Shown here in pieces: positions 31,896-39,127 of a stretch of 64,000 nt of DNA. The stretch lies in assembly GCA_020054675.1 (NCBI GenBank), contig JAIHAL010000009.1, positions 1 through 64,000 of the forward strand. The letters are read 5' to 3'. Within the stretch, counting starts at the first letter, position 1; each line of letters starts with the position of its first letter. The notes beneath the pieces were generated by a model. That model did not search any database. It worked only from the letters and a program-made list of their open reading frames with translations, and was not told the origin of the DNA. Origin of the DNA: Oscillospiraceae bacterium (GTDB lineage: Bacteria > Bacillota > Clostridia > Oscillospirales > Ruminococcaceae). The position numbers and the translations under genes are program-made.

Positions 31896-34046
31896 TTAAA
31901 GCCTTGTTATTTGGGTATCGTATGGTTCGAGGGAAACTTTGATTTTTCCGCTGTCGGTGTCGATTCCGGCGCTTTGAGCGGAATTTGAATTGTTTATTGC
32001 AACAAGGGTTTTGCTTTCGGGATAATATGCGCATTCGATGTAAAGATTGTCGGGGATGTATTTTTGCGCCAAAGGCTCGCCTGAGGAGTAAAGGATTGTA
32101 TTGAGCAGCGTTTTGGCGTTTTCGGTTGAATGCTTGTAGGAAGAAAAATAAATCCCTTTGCCCTTACCGAATGAATATGCTGATACAACGGGCAGGCCAT
32201 CTTTTTCAAGAAGGACCTCCGCTTTGCCGTCGGTGAGGTAAATGTTTTCTTTTGCGGCAAAATTGCTTCCGGGAGCAATAATTCCGTTTTTGTCAAAGGC
32301 TTTGAATTTCCATTTGCCGTGACATACCCTTTCGCCTGTGTCCTTGTCAACTCCAAGCACATGCGCCATTCTGAACAAAGTGTCGAAGCCTCTTGATGCG
32401 GAAGGCTCGTTCACTCCGATAAATGCTCCGCCTTTGTGAACCCATTCGGTTAAGGCGGATGCAATCCTTTCGTCGGCCCAGATTTCCCCGCCGCTCCATG
32501 CTGAGCCTTCATATCCGGCATTTATGATTATGTCTATATCCTCAGGCACTCCGTTTTTAATATCGTCAAAGGAGATGAAGCTTACATCAAGCGGCATTCC
32601 CGAAAGGCTTTCGTTTATGTTGATAAGGTCATGCATATAGGTTTCATGATAGTGTCCCGAACAGGTCCATGAGCGCAATTTTCCCCAAAAAGACAGAACG
32701 GCAACCTTCGGCTTCAAGACATATGGCTTTCCGTCTTTGTGGAATTGCTTTATTGTGCGGAATTCATCAGATATCTTTTCAATGTAGTCGCAGAAATCAG
32801 GGAAATCCTGAACAAGATGCAAATATCCACCAAGCCCTATCCTGTCTATTGGAGCGCGAAGCAGTGCGCGCCTTACATTGTTCCAGTATATTTTTGCGTC
32901 AAGCGTGGGATTCCCTCCGTCCATAAATGTGGGAAGCCCTCCGAGCCCCACCGGGAACAAATACGGGTGCAGCCTCAGCTCATGCGTTTTTACTCCTTGA
33001 ACGCCGGAACAGAGCCTTGCCTCAAATCCGGAAAAAACGCATTTTATAATCCCGTCAAATCCGAATTCGGCAAAGCGCGGGCCGTAAGGTTCGATTCCAA
33101 CCCAACTGTCGTCGTAAAAAACATATGCGAGCTTTCCGTACTTGTGAACTATATCCACCAGCTTTTTGCCGAAAGAAACCACAAAATCGCTGACAAATTC
33201 CATCCAGTCAAGCTTTTTCCTGTCACAGGAGATATGTGTTGCGTGCAGTTTTCCCTTGTTTATAAAATCCTCCGCCGTTAGGGAATATCCGTACTTTTTT
33301 GCAAAATCATCAAGCATTTTGGGGCTTACGGTAAAGTCATAGGATGCCCAGTCGGTGAATTTGTGGCGGTTCCTTTCGTCGCTGCCCCAAATCCAAACGA
33401 AATTGTAAAACATTGAGGTGAATCTTACAACGGTAGTGGCGGGATGCGCCTTGCACCAGTTTTCCATCCATTCGAGCAGATATTCCTGCGTTTCGGGATA
33501 AACCGGGTCAATCTGCATTAAATGCTCCTTGTCCCAATTGTTTGTGGTATGGTTGTACATTGAGATTTCTTCCCAAATCCGCCAAGCAAGGAAGCTGACC
33601 GTGTACTTGTGGAAAGGGGCAATATTTTTTATCATGACTTTTCCATTTAAGTAATTCCAATTTTCCCGCGGTATTTCTGTATTTGAAGTCCTGTCCCATA
33701 CCTGCCAGTATTTTATTGAATCCGACGTTTCGTTTATGCGGAATTGTTCGGGGAAAAAGTCTTTCATAAGCTCAATTTCAAGGGTATTGCTTTCGGCAAC
33801 GATGGGTTCCGTCATAAGAAAGCACTGCTGAAGCTTGTCCGGATTTTTCTTTGCCCATTCATTGTGGTCGCGTATTATACATATGGTGGAATATATTCCG
33901 TATCCTGCATTTAATATTTCGTCGGAAAGCACGGTTCCGTCGCTGTCACGGATAACATCGGCGCCCCATTTTTCCGCCAGTTGCAGGGTAAGCTTTTCGT
34001 ATCCCGATTCTCCGGGAAGAGTAAAGCTTCCTTTAAGCTTGCTCAT
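31896..34046 (-). CDS. GH112 beta-galactosyl phosphorylase (candidate D-galactosyl-1,4-L-rhamnose phosphorylase)
   Basis: 716 residues, full-length for GH112. Characterised members phosphorolyse Gal-beta-1,3-GlcNAc or GalNAc, or Gal-beta-1,4-L-rhamnose, to galactose 1-phosphate. The start SKLKGSFTLPGESGYEKLT and the YDDSW motif with Asp313 (the general acid position in the bifidobacterial enzyme) are clear. No signal peptide, so cytoplasmic. An L-rhamnose mutarotase gene lies 11 nt downstream, which favours galactosyl-rhamnose as substrate, derived perhaps from rhamnogalacturonan. This is inference from context; specificity residues were not assessed. A strong promoter lies at 34081-34108. 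Confidence 0.9.
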   Translation of the reverse strand: MSKLKGSFTLPGESGYEKLTLQLAEKWGADVIRDSDGTVLSDEILNAGYGIYSTICIIRDHNEWAKKNPDKLQQCFLMTEPIVAESNTLEIELMKDFFPEQFRINETSDSIKYWQVWDRTSNTEIPRENWNYLNGKVMIKNIAPFHKYTVSFLAWRIWEEISMYNHTTNNWDKEHLMQIDPVYPETQEYLLEWMENWCKAHPATTVVRFTSMFYNFVWIWGSDERNRHKFTDWASYDFTVSPKMLDDFAKKYGYSLTAEDFINKGKLHATHISCDRKKLDWMEFVSDFVVSFGKKLVDIVHKYGKLAYVFYDDSWVGIEPYGPRFAEFGFDGIIKCVFSGFEARLCSGVQGVKTHELRLHPYLFPVGLGGLPTFMDGGNPTLDAKIYWNNVRRALLRAPIDRIGLGGYLHLVQDFPDFCDYIEKISDEFRTIKQFHKDGKPYVLKPKVAVLSFWGKLRSWTCSGHYHETYMHDLININESLSGMPLDVSFISFDDIKNGVPEDIDIIINAGYEGSAWSGGEIWADERIASALTEWVHKGGAFIGVNEPSASRGFDTLFRMAHVLGVDKDTGERVCHGKWKFKAFDKNGIIAPGSNFAAKENIYLTDGKAEVLLEKDGLPVVSAYSFGKGKGIYFSSYKHSTENAKTLLNTILYSSGEPLAQKYIPDNLYIECAYYPESKTLVAINNSNSAQSAGIDTDSGKIKVSLEPYDTQITRL

Positions 34047-34080
34047 AAAAATCCTCCTGAAATTTGGTTTGCATAATAAT

Positions 34081-34108
34081 ATTTTAGCATTATTTAAACA
34101 CATGTCAA
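34081..34108 (-). promoter_or_regulatory. Promoter of the GH112-rhaM operon
   Basis: On the minus strand, TTGACA (34103-34108), 16 nt, TAAAAT (34081-34086), about 35 nt before the ATG. The rest of the 345-nt divergent gap (34109-34330) is AT-rich, with no gene or other element recognised. Confidence 0.7.
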
Positions 34109-34330
34109 TTTGTTTTCGTCAAATTGTATGGCATGAGTTTTGATATCAACAATTATTTTTGATAAAATAGCTAAAAATAAAACAGTAAACGCATTATCAA
34201 AAAATAGAATGTGCAATCCGGATTTATTTTTCAGTCAATTTTTAAAAGCATTATTGCCGATTTTACGGGATTTTTACCATTTGTCGCATCAAAAAATAAA
34301 TTTTTTAACATTAAAACTTGCAAAAAACTA

Positions 34331-34359
34331 TTGACATTTCGGAAAAGCGACTGTATAAT
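34331..34359 (+). promoter_or_regulatory. Consensus promoter of the DRE-TIM lyase-GntR operon
   Basis: Perfect TTGACA (34331-34336) and TATAAT (34354-34359) with 17-nt spacing. A perfect palindrome overlaps the end of the -10 box, so a strong promoter seems to be held down by a repressor. Confidence 0.9.
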
Positions 34360-34369
34360 TGTATACAAT
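34358..34369 (+). promoter_or_regulatory. GntR-type operator ATTGTATACAAT
   Basis: A 12-bp perfect palindrome overlapping the -10 box. ATTGTATACAAT-like sites are bound by FadR/VanR-type GntR repressors, and such a regulator is encoded by the second gene of this operon. Autoregulation is the simplest reading. Confidence 0.75.
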
Positions 34370-34391
34370 ACAATTAGCGGAGGTAATAGCC

Positions 34392-35768
34392 ATGATAGAG
34401 CTTAGCAAAAAGTCCAATCTTCTTGAGCAGGACCCTTATAAGTACAGGGTTCAGGATGTTGATGAGCCTAATCTTTTCAGGGATTTGTACCCGTATTCCG
34501 AAATCCCGAAGATACCGTTCAATTTCAGAAAGGTTCCAATGAATACTCCTGCCGAAATTTGGATAACAGATACGACTTTCCGCGACGGACAGCAGTCACA
34601 AGCGCCCTATACGCCAAAACAAATACTTGACATATTCGACCTGCTGCACAGGCTCAGCGGGCCAAACGGAATTATCCGCCAGACGGAATTTTTTGTTTAC
34701 AGCAAAAAAGACAGGGAAGCCCTTGAAAAATGCATGGAAAGAGGATATAAATTCCCTGAAATAACCACATGGATAAGGGCGACGAAAAATGACTTCAAGC
34801 TTGTCAAGGATATAGGAATAAAGGAAACCGGAATACTTGTAAGCTGTTCGGATTACCATATTTTCAAAAAGCTCGGCATGACAAGAAAACAGGCCATGGA
34901 ACATTACCTTTCCGTTGTTGCGGACGCCATTGAGGCAGGGGTGAATCCAAGGTGCCATTTTGAGGATATAACAAGGGCGGATTTCTTTGGCTTTGTGGTT
35001 CCATTTGCAAACGCATTGATGGATATGGGCAAGGAGGCCGGAGTTCCCGTGAAAATCCGCGCGTGCGACACAATGGGATATGGCGTTCCTTATACCGGCG
35101 TTGCTCCGCCGAGAAGCGTTCCGGGAATAATTTACGGACTCCAGCATTATTCTGAGGTTCCGTCAGAGCTTCTTGAATGGCATGGGCATAACGATTTCTA
35201 TAAGGGCGTTGCAAATGCCGCTACTGCATGGCTTTTCGGGGCGTCGGCTGTAAACTGTTCGCTTTTGGGAATAGGCGAGCGCACAGGAAACGTTCCGCTT
35301 GAAGCAATGGTAATTGAATACGCATCGCTGCGCGGTACGACGGATGGAATGGATACAACCGCGATTACCGATATTGCACGCTATTTTGAAAAGGAAATAG
35401 GTTATGAGATTCCTCCGATGACGCCGTTCGTGGGCAGGCATTTCAATGTCACAAGGGCTGGAATCCATGCAGATGGACTTTTAAAGGATGAGGAAATTTA
35501 CAATATATTTGACACGAAGAAGATACTTAACCGCCCGGTTGCGGTATCGGTCAGCAATACATCCGGCCTTGCGGGAATTGCTTATTGGATAAACAATTTT
35601 TATGACCTTTCCGAGGACGAAAAGATTGACAAAAAGGATGATATTGTTTTAAAATTAAAAGAGTGGGTTGATGCGGAGTATGAAAACGGCAGGCAGACTT
35701 TTATCAGCGATGAAGAGCTTGTCGATAAGCTAAACGAGCTTGCTCCGGGGAGATTCATAATAAAATAA
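34392..35768 (+). CDS. DRE-TIM metallolyase of the isopropylmalate/homocitrate synthase family (candidate Re-citrate synthase)
   Basis: 458 residues. HMGL-like TIM barrel with the family signatures TDTTFRDGQQSQ (60-71; Arg64, Asp65), HGHND (264-268, metal ligands His264 and His266) and GIGERTGNVPLEAM (293-306). These enzymes join acetyl-CoA to a 2-oxo acid. It lacks the C-terminal leucine-binding domain of 2-isopropylmalate synthase, and has an N-terminal extension of ~50 residues, a build like that of clostridial Re-citrate synthase. Homocitrate or isopropylmalate synthesis remains possible; no leu genes are nearby. GCGGAGGT precedes the ATG. A GntR repressor gene follows by 16 nt. Confidence 0.85.
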   Translation: MIELSKKSNLLEQDPYKYRVQDVDEPNLFRDLYPYSEIPKIPFNFRKVPMNTPAEIWITDTTFRDGQQSQAPYTPKQILDIFDLLHRLSGPNGIIRQTEFFVYSKKDREALEKCMERGYKFPEITTWIRATKNDFKLVKDIGIKETGILVSCSDYHIFKKLGMTRKQAMEHYLSVVADAIEAGVNPRCHFEDITRADFFGFVVPFANALMDMGKEAGVPVKIRACDTMGYGVPYTGVAPPRSVPGIIYGLQHYSEVPSELLEWHGHNDFYKGVANAATAWLFGASAVNCSLLGIGERTGNVPLEAMVIEYASLRGTTDGMDTTAITDIARYFEKEIGYEIPPMTPFVGRHFNVTRAGIHADGLLKDEEIYNIFDTKKILNRPVAVSVSNTSGLAGIAYWINNFYDLSEDEKIDKKDDIVLKLKEWVDAEYENGRQTFISDEELVDKLNELAPGRFIIK

Positions 35769-35784
35769 AGGACGCAAGGTGAAA

Positions 35785-36453
35785 ATGGAAAAAGCGGATG
35801 ATTTTCGCAGCGGAACAAATTCTTTGAGGGAACAGGTTTTCAGGGAGCTTGAAAAAGCAATACTTGACGGGGTTTATTCTCCGGGCGACAGCCTGATTGA
35901 ATTAAAGCTTTCCTCGGAGCTTGGTGTGAGCAGGACTCCGGTTAGGGAGGCACTTAGGCAGCTTGAGCTTGAGGGGCTTGTAAAAACAATTCCCAATAAG
36001 GGCGCAATAGTTATAGGCGTATCCGAAAAGGATATGGAGGATATTTATAATATAAGAATGGTGCTTGAAAGCCTTGCCTCAAAATGGGCGGCGGAAAATA
36101 TAACCGACGAGGAGCTTTCCGAGCTTGGCGATGTGGTGGAATTGCAGGAATTTTATGCCGCGAAGGGCGATGCCGTAAGAGTCTGGCAGCTTGATACAAA
36201 ATTCCACGAGATAATATTTTCATCCAGCGGGAGCAAGCCTTTAAAGCATACGCTTTCAAATTTCCACCACTACATTCAAAGGGCGAGGGAAATGTCGGTA
36301 AAAAGCGCCGGCAGGGCGGAATCAGTCACAAAGGAGCATAGAAAAATTTACGAGGCATTAAAGGCGCGCGATGGAGAGGCCGCGGCAAAGCTTGCGGAAG
36401 AGCACGTAAAATATGCGCTGGAAAACTTTATAAAAAATTGCAAAGCGGAATAA
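35785..36453 (+). CDS. GntR-family regulator with FCD domain
   Basis: 222 residues. Winged helix at about 10-75 (LREQVFRELEKAILDGVYSPG, LSSELGVSRTPVREALRQLE) and an all-helical FCD ligand domain (about 80-215) with Asp and His residues (DTKFHEIIF, EHRKIYEAL) that usually bind a metal and a carboxylate effector. It should bind the ATTGTATACAAT palindrome at the promoter of its own operon. The effector may be citrate or another acid related to the upstream enzyme, which is inference. The ATG at 35785 is chosen; a GTG 6 nt earlier is possible. Confidence 0.93.
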   Translation: MEKADDFRSGTNSLREQVFRELEKAILDGVYSPGDSLIELKLSSELGVSRTPVREALRQLELEGLVKTIPNKGAIVIGVSEKDMEDIYNIRMVLESLASKWAAENITDEELSELGDVVELQEFYAAKGDAVRVWQLDTKFHEIIFSSSGSKPLKHTLSNFHHYIQRAREMSVKSAGRAESVTKEHRKIYEALKARDGEAAAKLAEEHVKYALENFIKNCKAE

Positions 36454-36467
36454 TTTTGAAAAAACTA

Positions 36468-36496
36468 TTGCAAAAAGGCTTTGATTGTGGTATAAT
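36468..36496 (+). promoter_or_regulatory. Promoter of secG
   Basis: TTGCAA (36468-36473), 17 nt, TATAAT (36491-36496), about 35 nt upstream of the ATG. Confidence 0.8.
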
Positions 36497-36531
36497 AACT
36501 TTGATTTAAAAGCTTTTATGGAGGAATTTAA

Positions 36532-36786
36532 ATGAGCGCTATTGAAATAGCCGGCGGCATTTTGTTGCTTATTGCGTGCATTTTTATAATAATTGTTACA
36601 CTTTTGCAGGAAAACAAGCAGCAGGGAATGACTTCCGCAATCGGCGGCGGCAGCAATGATTCGTTTTACGGCAGAAACAGCAGCCGCACACGCGAAGCAA
36701 AGCTTGTGAGAATTACAAAAGTGATGATTGCAATATTTTTTATTGTGACGGTTCTTGTGAATTTGCTTCCAAGGTTTTTTAAGTAA
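36532..36786 (+). CDS. secG: Preprotein translocase subunit SecG
   Basis: 84 residues, two membrane helices (about 3-24 and 59-79) joined by a Gly/Ser/Asn-rich cytoplasmic loop with the typical LLQENKQQGMTSAIGGGSND. SecG binds SecYE and aids SecA-driven export. GGAGG lies upstream. A strong terminator follows at once, yet rnr comes next, the normal Firmicutes order secG-rnr. smpB, which often follows rnr, is absent here. Confidence 0.95.
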   Translation: MSAIEIAGGILLLIACIFIIIVTLLQENKQQGMTSAIGGGSNDSFYGRNSSRTREAKLVRITKVMIAIFFIVTVLVNLLPRFFK

Positions 36787-36790
36787 ACTA

Positions 36791-36822
36791 AATCCCCTGT
36801 TTTCAAACAGGGGATTTTTTGT
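36791..36822 (+). terminator. Terminator of secG
   Basis: AATCCCCTGTTT / AAACAGGGGATT stem followed by TTTTTTG, 5 nt after the secG stop. Confidence 0.92.
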
Positions 36823-36872
36823 TTTTAAGGCGGCAAAATAATAATGCTAAATTTTTTAAAAGAGGAATGCGT

Positions 36873-38996
36873 ATGAAAGAAGCATATAAGAAGAGAATAG
36901 AGCTTTTTTTGAAAAAGAGCGGGAGGAAGGCGCTTTCTTATAAGGAGCTTGCCCAGAAATGCAAGGTCAAGAAAAATGAATATGATTTTTTTAATTTGGC
37001 GCTTGAAGAGCTTGAGGACGGCGGGATTATTGTAAAAAGGCGCACGGGATTTCTGCTTTCTGAAGTTTTTGGCGCGTTTCCTGCCCATGTCGACAGGATT
37101 AACAGGACTTTCGGCTTTTTGAAAAGGGATGATGACGGCTCCGAGATTTTTGTGCCGGGAAAATTTTTAAAGGGCGCAATGCCGGGGGATTTGGTGCTTG
37201 CAAAGCTTATACGTTCGCGCACAGGTTCGCCTGAGGGAGAGGTTTTAAAGGTATTGGAGGAAAACAATTCCCGATTTACCGGAGTTGTGGTGGATATAGA
37301 GGGACAAAAATATGTGCGTCCGGATTCTTTTGCGAAAAACCCCGTTGCAATAGTCAAGAGCAGGCATGCCTCCTGCGAGGTCGGGGATAAAGTTATGGCG
37401 GAAATTGCTTTCAGGGGAGAAAAGCACGCCGACCACAGGGCAAAGATAATTTCCTCCTTTGGAGAGGCAGGGAAAGCATCGGTTTGCGCAAAATCAGTGC
37501 TGGAGCTTAACGGGGTTTCGCTGGAATTTCCGCTTGAAGTCTTGGACGAGGCAAAGCGCGTTGCAGCTATTGGCATACCTGAGGACGAAGCAGAGCGCAG
37601 GCTTGATTTGAGGGACGAGGTCATTTTCACCATAGACGGTGCCGATACAAAGGATATTGATGATGCGGTTTCAATTAAGAAGTTTGAAAATTTTTACGAG
37701 CTTGGGGTTCATATTGCAGATGTTTCGTATTATGTAAAGCCGGGCAGCGCCCTTGACAGGGAGGCGTTGGAGAGGGGAACGAGCATTTATTTTGCCGACA
37801 AGGTCATTCCAATGCTGCCAAAAGAGCTCTCAAACGGAATCTGTTCGCTTAATCCGAACGAAGACAGGCTTGCTTTTTCCTGCATAATGATTGTCGGCAA
37901 GGATGGAAAGCTTGAAGATTTTGACTTCAAGAAAACAATCATCCGTTCAAGGGTAAAGGGAGTTTATTCTGAGATAAACCGGATTCTTGACGGAACGGAA
38001 TCCCCTGAAATCAAGGAAAAATATAAGGAAGTAAGAGAAAGCCTTGTGCTTATGGAGGAGCTTGCCGAAATTCTGACCGCAAATAGGATTAAAAGAGGCT
38101 CCCCGCAGCTTGAAACCACCGAAAGCAAGATTATTGTCGATGAAAACGATGTTTGCATAGGCGTAAAGCCGCGTGAAAGAGGCAAAAGCGAACTGATAAT
38201 AGAAGAATTCATGCTTATGGCAAACCAGTCTGCCGCAACGCTTGGGAAAATGCAGCAGATTCCATTCGTTTACAGAGTGCATGAAAATCCCGCGCCGGAA
38301 AAAATTGAAAAATTAAGGGAAACCATACTGCGTATGGGACTTTCTTTCCCGAACTTTACGCAAATCCGCCCAAAGCACTTGGCGGAGATTTTGGAGGGCC
38401 AAAGGGGAACAAAGCTGTTTCCGGTAATAAACAAGCTTGTTTTGCGCTCCATGGCAAAGGCAAAGTATTCGATTGACCCGATAGGGCATTTCGGGCTTGT
38501 GCTTGATGATTATGCGCATTTCACCTCCCCGATAAGAAGGTATCCGGACCTTTCCATACACCGCATTTTGTCGGATTTGATAAAAGGCGTACAGCCTGCA
38601 TTAATCAGGAAAAAATACCTTAAATACGCTATGGAATCCGCAAATCATTCCACCGAAATGGAGCTTGTTGCCATGAGGGTCGAGCAGGAATGCGAGGATT
38701 GCTACAAGGCGGAGTATATGAATTCGCACCTTGGCGAGGAATTTGAGGGCGTGATTTCATCGGTTACGGAATTCGGGTTTTATGTGGAGCTTCCAAATAC
38801 CGTTGAGGGACTTGTGCATATCGATAGCCTTGAAGACGGGCTTTACGATTTTGACGGACTTTTTTCAATAAACAGCATGAACGGCGGGGAAAGGTATTCC
38901 ATTGGCGATACCGTAAAAGTAATCTGCGCAAAGGCTGATGTTTCAAGCGGAAAAATTGATTTCAAATTGATTGAAAAAATAAAGGATGCGCAGTAA
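36873..38996 (+). CDS. rnr: Ribonuclease R
   Basis: 707 residues. Processive 3'-5' exoribonuclease. An N-terminal helix-turn-helix-like segment and cold-shock domains (about 60-220) precede the RNB domain with FTIDGADTKDIDDAVS (the Asp cluster that binds Mg2+), GVHIADVSYYV and the DDYAHFTSPIRRYPDL motif. A C-terminal S1 domain (about 625-705) includes GVISSVTEFGFYVELP. The usual basic tail after S1 is very short here. The ATG at 36873 is preferred to the one at 36867 because AGAGG lies 7 nt before it. Confidence 0.96.
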   Translation: MKEAYKKRIELFLKKSGRKALSYKELAQKCKVKKNEYDFFNLALEELEDGGIIVKRRTGFLLSEVFGAFPAHVDRINRTFGFLKRDDDGSEIFVPGKFLKGAMPGDLVLAKLIRSRTGSPEGEVLKVLEENNSRFTGVVVDIEGQKYVRPDSFAKNPVAIVKSRHASCEVGDKVMAEIAFRGEKHADHRAKIISSFGEAGKASVCAKSVLELNGVSLEFPLEVLDEAKRVAAIGIPEDEAERRLDLRDEVIFTIDGADTKDIDDAVSIKKFENFYELGVHIADVSYYVKPGSALDREALERGTSIYFADKVIPMLPKELSNGICSLNPNEDRLAFSCIMIVGKDGKLEDFDFKKTIIRSRVKGVYSEINRILDGTESPEIKEKYKEVRESLVLMEELAEILTANRIKRGSPQLETTESKIIVDENDVCIGVKPRERGKSELIIEEFMLMANQSAATLGKMQQIPFVYRVHENPAPEKIEKLRETILRMGLSFPNFTQIRPKHLAEILEGQRGTKLFPVINKLVLRSMAKAKYSIDPIGHFGLVLDDYAHFTSPIRRYPDLSIHRILSDLIKGVQPALIRKKYLKYAMESANHSTEMELVAMRVEQECEDCYKAEYMNSHLGEEFEGVISSVTEFGFYVELPNTVEGLVHIDSLEDGLYDFDGLFSINSMNGGERYSIGDTVKVICAKADVSSGKIDFKLIEKIKDAQ

Positions 38997-39011
38997 AATT
39001 TAATTTTGCTA

Positions 39012-39043
39012 TTGAAAAATTCAAACGGAAATGGTATTATAAT
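39012..39043 (+). promoter_or_regulatory. Promoter of the GH94 phosphorylase gene
   Basis: TTGAAA (39012-39017) with TATTAT (39035-39040) at 17-nt spacing. An overlapping TATAAT (39038-39043) at 20 nt is the alternative. Confidence 0.65.
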
Positions 39044-39050
39044 GTTGGCA

Positions 39051-39079
39051 AAAGTGCGGCTTTAAAAAAGCTGCACTTT
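39051..39079 (+). promoter_or_regulatory. 12-bp hairpin in the GH94 5' leader
   Basis: AAAGTGCGGCTT/AAGCTGCACTTT (one G-T pair) with a 5-nt loop, lying between the -10 box and the cre site. The T-run after it is weak (TATCTTG). It might protect the mRNA 5' end, attenuate the message, or end rnr transcription. Confidence 0.5.
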
Positions 39080-39094
39080 ATCTTGCGAAAACTT

Positions 39095-39108
39095 TGTAAA
39101 CGTTATCA
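39095..39108 (+). promoter_or_regulatory. cre site (CcpA operator)
   Basis: TGTAAACGTTATCA agrees with the cre consensus TGNAANCGNTNNCA at every fixed position. It lies about 55 nt downstream of the -10 box and 20 nt before the start codon, where CcpA would block transcription when a preferred sugar is present. Confidence 0.85.
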
Positions 39109-39127
39109 AAGAAAAAGGGGATTTTAT

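Noticed and set aside
34190..34206. cre-like site near the divergent GH112 and DRE-TIM promoters
   Set aside because: AGTAAACGCATTATCA has two extra bases and does not fit the 14-nt consensus.
34392..35768. 2-isopropylmalate synthase as a firm name
   Set aside because: The regulatory C-terminal domain is missing and no leucine genes are near, so only the family-level name is given.
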